Assembly: GCA_028292565.1 (NCBI GenBank)
Contig: JAQGMD010000334.1
Coordinates: 1-5,365 of the forward strand
Reading direction: 5' to 3'
Source: Burkholderia sp.
GTDB taxonomy: Bacteria; Pseudomonadota; Gammaproteobacteria; Burkholderiales; Burkholderiaceae
DNA length: 5,365 nt
The notes under the pieces were generated by a model. That model was given only the letters and a program-made list of their open reading frames with translations, did not search any database and had not been told where the DNA came from. The translations under genes were made by a program, and so were the position numbers. Every line of letters begins with the position of its first letter. Position 1 is the stretch's first letter. Below are positions 1 to 5,365 of this stretch, piece after piece.

Positions 1-1403
1 GGCCCACCGTGCACCATCGCGTGGCCGACCTCGACCCCGGTACCGAACCCATTGACCAGAATGCGGCCGACACGACGTTCCAGCGCAGGCAGGAATGCAC
101 GGGCGTCTTCGTAATCATCCTCGTCGATGTGGAGGGCGGCGGTGAGCTGGCCTTCAAGGCGCTCGACTATCGCGAGCATGGTCGGCATGTCGGGACAGCG
201 GACGATCAATGAGGCGGCGCCAAAAATCTCTTCCTGCAATTCCGCATGCTCGAAGAACGCTTGCGCAGTGGTGGAGAACAGCGCCGCCTGCCCTTGATAT
301 GCGGAGCCACTTTTTCCGCGCGCTTCAGTCACGACTTCGGGATGTGCAGCGATGGCGCCGACGCATGAGTCATAGGCCTTGTGGATACCCGGGGTCAACA
401 TCGTCGCTGCCGCCACATCTGATAACGCCGACTTCGCGGCGTCGATGAATGCGTTCAATTGCAGGCCGTCCACCGCGAGCACGAGGCCCGGGTTGGTACA
501 GAATTGACCGGCGCCCATCACCAGCGAACCCACGAATGCCTTGCCGATCGCTTCCCCACGCCGGGACAGCGCACCCGGGAACAACAACACCGGATTGATG
601 CTGCTCATTTCGGCATACACAGGGATCGGTTCCGGCCTGGCTGCGGCAAGCTTCAATAGCGCGGTACCGCCTGCACGGGACCCGGTAAACCCGACGGCCT
701 TGATGCGCGGGTCGCACACCAGGGCCTGGCCGATACCCAGTCCGCTATCGAACAAAAGTGCAAACGTGCCTGCCGGCAGAGAGCAATCACTGACTGCCTT
801 CTGGATCGCCTGCCCGACCAGTTCAGAGGTGCCCGGATGCGCCGGATGAGCCTTGACAACCACCGGGCATCCGGCAGCCAGCGCAGAGGCGGTATCGCCT
901 CCTGCCACAGAGAATGCAAGCGGAAAATTGCTGGCGCCGAACACAGCGACCGGTCCCAGCGGGATATTGCGCAGTCGCAGATCGACGCGCGGCAGCGGCC
1001 TCCTGTCTGGCTGCGCCGTATCGATACGCGCCTCAAGGAAATCACCACTTCTTACCACCGCGGCGAACAGGCGCAGCTGCCCTACCGTACGGCCGCGCTC
1101 GCCTTCGATCCGGGTACGCGGCAGGCCGCTTTCATCCATACAGCGCTCGATCAGCGCGTCGCCGAGCGCCACGATGTTTTCAGCGATCGTCTCGAGGAAT
1201 ACTGCCCGCGCTTCCAGGGAAGTTTCGCGGTACTGGTCAAAGGCCAGCCAGGCTAATGCACACGCATGGTCAAGTTGCTCCAGCGTGGCGCCACCAAACG
1301 CGGGTTCGAGCGACTCGCCCGAAGCGGGGTTGATGGCTTTGATAGAGCCGTTGGCGCCGCGCACCGCGTCGCCGCCGATCAGCAATTTACCTGTGATGCT
1401 CAT
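1..1403 (-). CDS. 2-oxoglutarate semialdehyde (2,5-dioxovalerate) dehydrogenase, C-terminus cut by window edge
   Basis: NAD(P)+-dependent aldehyde dehydrogenase, probably cytosolic, predicted to oxidise 2-oxoglutarate semialdehyde to 2-oxoglutarate, the last step of this operon. I translated the minus strand from the ATG at 1403: 467 codons are open to the window edge, with no stop or frameshift. Visible ALDH landmarks: [15 protein letters not shown] with oxyanion Asn159, cofactor-site Lys184 ([11 protein letters not shown]), GFTGS at 238-242, general base Glu265 (YAEMSS), nucleophile Cys302 ([10 protein letters not shown]), and EEIFG at 391-395, whose Glu392 contacts the cofactor ribose. The start follows an AAGGA box six bases upstream and lies 27 bases after the preceding stop. 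These motifs match the roughly 525-residue dioxovalerate dehydrogenase group (types II/III of Azospirillum) rather than the shorter GabD-like type I, so about 55-60 residues should lie beyond the edge. ALDH membership is certain; the substrate rests on motif resemblance and the adjacent dehydratase. Confidence 0.9.
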   Translation of the reverse strand, partial: MSITGKLLIGGDAVRGANGSIKAINPASGESLEPAFGGATLEQLDHACALAWLAFDQYRETSLEARAVFLETIAENIVALGDALIERCMDESGLPRTRIEGERGRTVGQLRLFAAVVRSGDFLEARIDTAQPDRRPLPRVDLRLRNIPLGPVAVFGASNFPLAFSVAGGDTASALAAGCPVVVKAHPAHPGTSELVGQAIQKAVSDCSLPAGTFALLFDSGLGIGQALVCDPRIKAVGFTGSRAGGTALLKLAAARPEPIPVYAEMSSINPVLLFPGALSRRGEAIGKAFVGSLVMGAGQFCTNPGLVLAVDGLQLNAFIDAAKSALSDVAAATMLTPGIHKAYDSCVGAIAAHPEVVTEARGKSGSAYQGQAALFSTTAQAFFEHAELQEEIFGAASLIVRCPDMPTMLAIVERLEGQLTAALHIDEDDYEDARAFLPALERRVGRILVNGFGTGVEVGHAMVHGG

Positions 1404-1409
1404 GGTTCA

Positions 1410-1414
1410 TCCTT
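1410..1414 (-). promoter_or_regulatory. Ribosome binding site of the aldehyde dehydrogenase gene
   Basis: The minus strand reads AAGGA, then six bases, then the ATG at 1403. It lies in the 27-base gap after the stop of the preceding gene and supports that start codon. Confidence 0.65.
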
Positions 1415-1430
1415 GTAAAACGTGTGTACT

Positions 1431-2363
1431 TTATCTGCCCCAGCGCAGCACTAGTGGTTCCAGCCGGCGTGCGACCTTCAGCAGGCCTGCGCGCGTTGCC
1501 GGGTGCACCTGCGGCAGCGGATGGCGCACGGCGTCCGAGGCGATCACGCCGCCTTCTTTCATCAGCACCTTGGCGGAAGCCAGTCCACCTTGCCGGTTTT
1601 CGTAATTGATGAGCGGCAGCCAGTCCTGATAGTGCCGTGCCGCCAACTCGGTGTCGCCCGCGACGTAAGCGTCGATGATCTTGCGGATACCGTCCGGGTA
1701 ACCGCCGCCGGTCATTGCTCCGGTGGCGCCGGCGTCGAGATCGGCCATCAGCGTGATCGCTTCCTCGCCATCCCATGGCCCGACGATGGCGTCGCCGCCG
1801 AGTTCGATCAGCTCGCGAAGTTTGGCGGCGGACTGCGGCACTTCAATCTTGAAGTAGGAAATGTTTTCGATCTCCTTCGCCATCCTTGCCAGAAACGGCG
1901 CGGACAACATGGTCCCGCTGACGGGCGCATCCTGGATCATGACCGGAATGTCGATCGCATCGGACACGGTTCGGAAGAACTCGTAGATCCCGCGTTCGTT
2001 CACGCGGAACGTGGCGCCGTGGTACGGGGGCATCACCATCACCATGGCGGCGCCGGCATCCTGCGCGCTGCGGCTGCGTTCGGCACAGACCTTCGAACTG
2101 AAGTGGGTGGTCGTCACGATCACCGGCACGCGTCCTGCGACGTGTTCGAGTGCGGTATGCATCAGCAGCGTGCGCTCTTCATCGCTGAGGACGAACTGCT
2201 CCGAGAAGTTGGCGAGGATGCAGATACCGTCGGAGCCGGCATCGATCATGAAATCGAGGCAGCGGCGCTGGCCGTCGAGATCGAGTTCGCCCTGCTCATT
2301 AAAGATCGTTGGCGCCACCGGAAAAACGCCACGGTAGACTGGTTTTGTAGTTGTGTTTGACAT
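1431..2363 (-). CDS. DHDPS-family 2-keto-3-deoxypentonate dehydratase (L-2-keto-3-deoxyarabonate dehydratase-like)
   Basis: A 310-residue class I (Schiff-base) TIM-barrel enzyme of the dihydrodipicolinate synthase/N-acetylneuraminate lyase family. The predicted reaction is dehydration of a 2-keto-3-deoxypentonate to 2-oxoglutarate semialdehyde, the substrate of the downstream dehydrogenase. The N-terminal GVFPVAPT strand (12-19), the ILANFSEQF loop (49-57, where DHDPS usually has GTTGE), the MPPYHGATF segment (111-119), the Schiff-base lysine Lys172 in YFKIEVP, the GPWDGEEA and GAMTGGGYPDG loops and the LVLRWG C-terminus all resemble, from memory, the Azospirillum L-KDA dehydratase, including its length of about 310. 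The usual catalytic Tyr of DHDPS (in a YNxP motif) is replaced by Gln144-Asp145 (QDAP). It does not resemble the decarboxylating 5-keto-4-deoxyglucarate dehydratase (KdgD) branch. The ATG at 2363 has an AGGGGA box 11 bases upstream and begins just before the conserved region. A start at 2438 would overlap the previous gene, lacks a ribosome site and adds 25 unconserved-looking residues. The stereochemistry of the substrate is undetermined. Confidence 0.85.
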   Translation of the reverse strand: MSNTTTKPVYRGVFPVAPTIFNEQGELDLDGQRRCLDFMIDAGSDGICILANFSEQFVLSDEERTLLMHTALEHVAGRVPVIVTTTHFSSKVCAERSRSAQDAGAAMVMVMPPYHGATFRVNERGIYEFFRTVSDAIDIPVMIQDAPVSGTMLSAPFLARMAKEIENISYFKIEVPQSAAKLRELIELGGDAIVGPWDGEEAITLMADLDAGATGAMTGGGYPDGIRKIIDAYVAGDTELAARHYQDWLPLINYENRQGGLASAKVLMKEGGVIASDAVRHPLPQVHPATRAGLLKVARRLEPLVLRWGR

Positions 2364-2374
2364 GATGTTCTGGT

Positions 2375-2380
2375 TCCCCT
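2375..2380 (-). promoter_or_regulatory. Ribosome binding site that decides the start of the DHDPS-family gene
   Basis: AGGGGA on the minus strand, 11 bases before the ATG at 2363, within the 50-base gap after the UxaA-family stop. No comparable box precedes the alternative ATG at 2438, so the shorter protein is preferred. Confidence 0.6.
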
Positions 2381-2413
2381 TTCTGGACGGGATGAGATGC
2401 AACACCGACGGCT

Positions 2414-3985
2414 TCAGGTGATCGCGCCGATTTGCCATGGCACGAATTCGTTCTGACCGTAGCCGTGCGTTTCACTGCAGCTGCGCTTGCCTGAGGCCGT
2501 ATCAAGCATCAGCTGGAATAGTTCCCTGCCTTTTTCTTCGATGGTCGCTTCGCCGGTAAGGATGGTTCCGCAGTTCAGGTCCATATCTTCCTGCTGGCGA
2601 TTCCACAACGCGTTGTTGGTCGCGATCTTCAATGACGGTGATGGTGCACAGCCATAGGCCGAGCCGCGTCCTGTGGTGAAGCAGATCAGGTTTGCGCCGC
2701 CGGCGACCTGGCCGGTGGCTGAAATCGGGTCATAGCCCGGCGTATCCATGAAGACCAGGCCTTTCGCCGCCACATACTCGGCGTATTCATAGACTTCGAC
2801 CAGGTTGGTATTGCCGGCCTTGGCGATTCCGCCGAGGGATTTTTCCAGAACGGTGGTCAGGCCGCCCGCCTTGTTGCCGGCCGACGGATTGTTGTTCATC
2901 GCCGCGTTGTTGCGGGCGCAATAGTCTTCCCACCACTGGATCCGGCTGATCAGCTTTTCGCCCACATCGCGGCTGACCGCACGACGGGTGAGCAGATGCT
3001 CGGCTCCATAAATCTCCGGCGTCTCGGAGAGAATCGCCGTTCCACCGTTCTGCACCAGCAGATCGACAGCCGCCCCAAGCGCGGGATTGGCCGAGATGCC
3101 GGAGTAGCCGTCGGAGCCGCCGCATTGCAAGCCGACGACCAAGTGGCTTGCAGACACGGGTTGACGCATGATCTTGTTCGCCTCGGCCAGCATCTCTTTG
3201 ATCAGTTCGACGCCGCGGGCTATGGTCTTTGCTGTTCCACCTGTTTCCTGGATATTGAAGGTCTTCAGGAAATCGGCTTCGACCAGGCCTTGCGTCTCCA
3301 TGATTTTGGAGATCTGGTTGGTTTCGCAACCGAGCCCAATCACCAGCACGCCAGCAAAGTTGGGATGGCTGGCGTAGCCGCCCAGCGTGCGCTGAAGCAT
3401 GGCCAACCCTTCGCCTTCCGGGTCGACTGCGCAGCCGGCGCCGTGCGTCAGGGCGACCACACCATCCACGTTCGGGAAAGCCGTGAGGGCTTCGGGGAAA
3501 ATATCGCGACGAAACCGGTCCGCAATTGCGCGCGCCACCGTCGCCGAGCAATTCACCGAGGTCAGGATGCCGATGTAGTTGCGTGTGGCCACCCTGCCGT
3601 CCGGCCGGACGATTCCGTCAAACCTGGCCGGCGTCCTGGCAAAACCGGTTGGCCTGGCGTCCTCGCAGTATGCATAGTCGCGGGAGAACTCGCCCATGAC
3701 GAGGTTATGCGTGTGGACATGCTCACCCGGAAGTATCGTGCGGCCGGCAAAGCCGATGATCTGGCCATAGCGTTTGACCTGCTGGCCTTGCTCGATCCGC
3801 CTGACGGCGATCTTGTGACCGGCAGGTATCAGGCCTGTGACCCTGACGTCTTCACCGGCCAATACGCTTCCACCCACCAGCTGGTTGCGGGCGATGACCA
3901 CATCATCGTCCTTGTGCAGCCGGATGGTCAGGGCGGCGGCTGCGGTATTTTTTACTTCGTTCATCGTGAGCATGTCAGCTTTCAT
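2414..3985 (-). CDS. UxaA/GarD-family sugar-acid dehydratase (altronate/galactarate dehydratase-like), with N-terminal SAF domain
   Basis: A 523-residue cytosolic lyase that should remove water from a sugar acid (aldonate or aldarate) to give a 2-keto-3-deoxy acid. Residues about 19-95 form a SAF domain ending in the family's HVHTHN motif (89-94). The catalytic part follows: VRPDGRVATRNYIGI (126-140), HGAGC (181-185), LGCETNQ (218-224), LQCGGSDGYSGI (286-297), the GNKAGG segment (370-375), DTPGYDPISATGQVAGG (414-430), GRGSAYGC (439-446) and the C-terminal GYGQNEFVPWQIG (508-520). Cys146, Cys185, Cys220, Cys288 and Cys446 lie inside these motifs and are candidate metal ligands or active-site residues; characterised members are Fe2+/metal-dependent. 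Length matches E. coli GarD (about 523) and UxaA (about 495). The ATG at 3985, 18 bases after the binding-protein stop, has only a weak AGG box; ATGs at 3973 and 3964 are possible but no better supported. Known members act on D-altronate and galactarate. The neighbouring pentonate-type enzyme suggests a C5 aldonate here, so I give no gene symbol. Confidence 0.9.
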   Translation of the reverse strand: MKADMLTMNEVKNTAAAALTIRLHKDDDVVIARNQLVGGSVLAGEDVRVTGLIPAGHKIAVRRIEQGQQVKRYGQIIGFAGRTILPGEHVHTHNLVMGEFSRDYAYCEDARPTGFARTPARFDGIVRPDGRVATRNYIGILTSVNCSATVARAIADRFRRDIFPEALTAFPNVDGVVALTHGAGCAVDPEGEGLAMLQRTLGGYASHPNFAGVLVIGLGCETNQISKIMETQGLVEADFLKTFNIQETGGTAKTIARGVELIKEMLAEANKIMRQPVSASHLVVGLQCGGSDGYSGISANPALGAAVDLLVQNGGTAILSETPEIYGAEHLLTRRAVSRDVGEKLISRIQWWEDYCARNNAAMNNNPSAGNKAGGLTTVLEKSLGGIAKAGNTNLVEVYEYAEYVAAKGLVFMDTPGYDPISATGQVAGGANLICFTTGRGSAYGCAPSPSLKIATNNALWNRQQEDMDLNCGTILTGEATIEEKGRELFQLMLDTASGKRSCSETHGYGQNEFVPWQIGAIT

Positions 3986-4003
3986 TTATTTCGCCTGGCG
4001 TGT

Positions 4004-4801
4004 TCAGGTCGGCATGTCGGTCGGCAGGGCGACGCCGAAGTATTTCTTGTAAATCTCGTTCAGCTTGCCGTTCTGCAGGTTGGTCTTGACCCAGCCATCG
4101 AGGTAGGCTTTCAGTTCCGGATCGTTCTTGCGGATGCCGATACCGAGCGGGTAGGTCTTCATCACAAACTTCGACTCGACGTCACGCGACGGGTTGGCCT
4201 TCTTGACGGCGGGGATCACGCTGATCGCTGCGGCGATGTAGTCCTGCTGACCGGTGGCCACAGCCGTGTTGGTGGTCGCATCATCCTCGTAGCGAACGAC
4301 GTTGATGCCGGAGAGTTCTTTCAAACCGCGCGACAATTCCTGGTCGCTCGTAGTGCCGCGGGTGACTGCAATGGTTTTTCCACCGAGGTCGGCGAAGCTG
4401 GCGATCTTTTGCTTGGACGGGCCGCCGACCACAACCTGGATCACGCCGTAAGGCTGGGAAAAGTCGATGACCTTCTTGCGTTCGTCGGTGATGGAGAAGG
4501 AAGCGATGACGAGGTCGGCCTTCTTGGTCAACAGGAAGGGAACACGGTTGGGGCCGGACACCGGAACAACTTCAAGCTGCACGCCAAGGTCCTTGGCAAG
4601 CAGTTGTGCGGCTTCGATGTCCGAGCCGCTCTGTTTAGCCTGGCCATCGAGCATGCCGTAGGGTGGCGCGCCGATATCCACGGCGATCAGGATCTTTTTG
4701 CGCTGCTTGATGGTGTCCAGCGTGTCCGCCGCAGCGAAGGAAGAAAGGCTCAGCATGGAAGCCGTCAACAGGCTGCCGATGACGAAACTGCGTTTTTTCA
4801 T
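4004..4801 (-). CDS. ABC transporter periplasmic solute-binding protein, family 3 (polar amino acid type)
   Basis: A 265-residue secreted protein that captures a solute in the periplasm and delivers it to an ABC importer. A Sec signal peptide is clear: KKR at 2-4, a hydrophobic core at about 6-22, and probable cleavage after AAA at 23-25, before Asp26. The mature part is a family 3 binding domain: ILIAVDIGAPPYG (37-49), NRVPFLL (85-91), DLVIASFSITDER (96-108), IDFSQPY (112-118), the GKTIAVTRGTTSD loop (141-153) and GQQDYIAA (184-191). In amino-acid-binding members the Arg of the TxER motif (here Arg108) holds the ligand carboxylate, and an Asp in the later lobe (possibly Asp187) holds the amino group. 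A strong AGGAG lies nine bases before the ATG. The gene sits 39 bases after the ATPase and 18 bases before the dehydratase. Family resemblance says polar amino acid; genome context says sugar acid. Both remain possible, and an amino-sugar acid would fit both. Confidence 0.9.
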   Translation of the reverse strand: MKKRSFVIGSLLTASMLSLSSFAAADTLDTIKQRKKILIAVDIGAPPYGMLDGQAKQSGSDIEAAQLLAKDLGVQLEVVPVSGPNRVPFLLTKKADLVIASFSITDERKKVIDFSQPYGVIQVVVGGPSKQKIASFADLGGKTIAVTRGTTSDQELSRGLKELSGINVVRYEDDATTNTAVATGQQDYIAAAISVIPAVKKANPSRDVESKFVMKTYPLGIGIRKNDPELKAYLDGWVKTNLQNGKLNEIYKKYFGVALPTDMPT

Positions 4802-4807
4802 TTGGTC

Positions 4808-4815
4808 TCACTCCT
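4808..4815 (-). promoter_or_regulatory. Strong ribosome binding site of the solute-binding protein gene
   Basis: AGGAGTGA on the minus strand, with nine bases between AGGAG and the ATG at 4801. It is the best Shine-Dalgarno match in the window, which fits a binding protein that is normally made in excess over the other transporter subunits. Confidence 0.7.
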
Positions 4816-4840
4816 GGTTATTGGCCTGTCGGCCATTCAA

Positions 4841-5365
4841 TTACAATCCACTGCACACAAATTGATTCAGTTCCGCCGTCGACGGTTGCTTGAGCATGTC
4901 GCCGTTGCCGCTTTCCCAGACGATGCCGTGATGCATGAAGAGAATCTGGTCGGCGACGGTGCGCGCGAATGCCATCTCGTGCGTCACCAAGACCATGGTC
5001 ATGCCATCGGCGGCCAGGTTTTCGATGACCTTCAGTACCTCGCCGGTCAACTCGGGGTCGAGCGCGGAGGTCACCTCGTCGAACAACATCAATTTCGGTT
5101 TCATCGCCAGCGAGCGCGCAATCGCAACGCGTTGCTGCTGGCCCCCGGAAAGCTGCTCGGGGTATGCTTTCGCCTTCTCCTCCAGTCCCACCTTGCGCAG
5201 TACGTCCACGGCGATAGCGCGCGCTTCGGCCGCACCAAGTCCATTTGCCTTGCGCGGCGCCAGCGTGATGTTTTCTTCTCCGGTCAGGTGCGGGAAAAGG
5301 TTGTAGCTCTGGAATACGATGCCCACATCCCTGCGCAGTGCCATCAGGTCGACGCCGGGTTTGTG
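4841..5365 (-). CDS. ABC transporter ATP-binding protein, polar amino acid (GlnQ/HisP) type, N-terminus cut by window edge
   Basis: The cytoplasmic ATPase subunit of an ABC importer. The reading frame is open from the right edge to the TAA at 4841-4843, giving 174 residues. The Met encoded at 5344 is internal, since seven in-frame codons precede it (HKPGVDL) and the family continues upstream there. Numbering from the edge: Q-loop VFQSYNLFPH (17-26, Gln19), ABC signature LSGGQQQR (72-79), Walker B LMLFDE (92-97) with catalytic Glu97, D-loop SALD (100-103) and switch His129 in VTHEM. The QSYNLFPHLT and SGGQQQRVAIARSLAM patterns are typical of amino acid importer ATPases, which are about 240-250 residues long. 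About 65-75 residues, including Walker A, therefore lie outside the window. It is followed after 39 bases by the binding-protein gene. No permease gene separates them, so the membrane subunit(s) are presumably upstream. Confidence 0.93.
   Translation of the reverse strand, partial: HKPGVDLMALRRDVGIVFQSYNLFPHLTGEENITLAPRKANGLGAAEARAIAVDVLRKVGLEEKAKAYPEQLSGGQQQRVAIARSLAMKPKLMLFDEVTSALDPELTGEVLKVIENLAADGMTMVLVTHEMAFARTVADQILFMHHGIVWESGNGDMLKQPSTAELNQFVCSGL

Noticed and set aside
370..1048. Two minus-strand frames (370-717 and 653-1048) that could suggest a fragmented gene
   Set aside because: Both are out of frame with the aldehyde dehydrogenase, whose own frame I translated without interruption from 1403 to the left edge. 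There is no frameshift or pseudogene.
853..1605. A 250-codon open frame on the plus strand, plus an overlapping 139-codon frame
   Set aside because: It lies antisense to the aldehyde dehydrogenase and the end of the DHDPS-family gene. Its translation is Ser/Arg/Pro-rich with no recognisable domain, as expected for a mirror frame in GC-rich coding DNA.
1503..2360. A 285-codon open frame on the plus strand
   Set aside because: It is exactly antisense to the DHDPS-family gene, with a His/Asp/Gly-rich translation and no family features. The opposite strand gives a clear TIM-barrel enzyme.
1431..2438. Longer version of the DHDPS-family protein starting at 2438
   Set aside because: This start overlaps the end of the UxaA-family gene by 25 bases, has no ribosome binding site, and adds residues before the conserved N-terminal strand. 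The ATG at 2363 has a good upstream box.
2787..3551. A 254-codon minus-strand open frame
   Set aside because: It lies inside the UxaA-family gene in another frame. The translation is Arg/Gly-rich and low in complexity, while the main frame carries every family motif.
4822..4835. Short inverted repeat (TGGCC, four-base loop, GGCCA) between the ATPase and binding-protein genes
   Set aside because: The stem is only five base pairs with no T-run after it in the direction of transcription, so it does not support a terminator. It could be a minor mRNA hairpin or chance.
1..5365. Search for CRISPR repeats, tRNA or rRNA segments, insertion-sequence ends and terminators
   Set aside because: None seen by eye. 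Nearly all of the window is coding, and the four gaps (18 to 50 bases) hold only ribosome binding sites.

Overview
The window is a compact run of five genes, all on the minus strand and so transcribed from right to left: an amino-acid-type ABC transporter ATPase (cut by the right edge), a periplasmic solute-binding protein, a UxaA/GarD-family sugar-acid dehydratase, a dihydrodipicolinate-synthase-family dehydratase, and an aldehyde dehydrogenase (cut by the left edge). Gaps between genes are 39, 18, 50 and 27 bases. I see no terminator or divergent gene between them, so they look like one operon whose promoter lies beyond the right edge. The DNA is GC-rich with strongly GC-biased third codon positions, and protein style and layout suggest a proteobacterium, most likely a beta-proteobacterium of the Burkholderiales (Herbaspirillum/Burkholderia-like). 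That placement is an inference.

The three enzymes form a plausible non-phosphorylating sugar-acid route ending in 2-oxoglutarate. The UxaA-family enzyme would dehydrate an aldonate to a 2-keto-3-deoxy acid. The DHDPS-family enzyme resembles L-2-keto-3-deoxyarabonate (KDA) dehydratase and would convert a 2-keto-3-deoxypentonate to 2-oxoglutarate semialdehyde (2,5-dioxopentanoate). The aldehyde dehydrogenase, of the 2-oxoglutarate semialdehyde dehydrogenase type, would oxidise that to 2-oxoglutarate for the TCA cycle. The two upstream genes supply part of an importer, but its permease is not in the window.

The most interesting feature is the combination. The second enzyme points to a five-carbon substrate (a pentonate), while the first belongs to a family best known for six-carbon substrates (altronate, galactarate), and the importer looks like one for polar amino acids. 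No sugar dehydrogenase or lactonase is present, so the operon may start from an imported acid rather than a sugar. The exact substrate cannot be fixed from sequence.

There are no RNA genes, mobile elements, CRISPR arrays or long repeats that I can see. The longest non-coding stretch is 50 bases.
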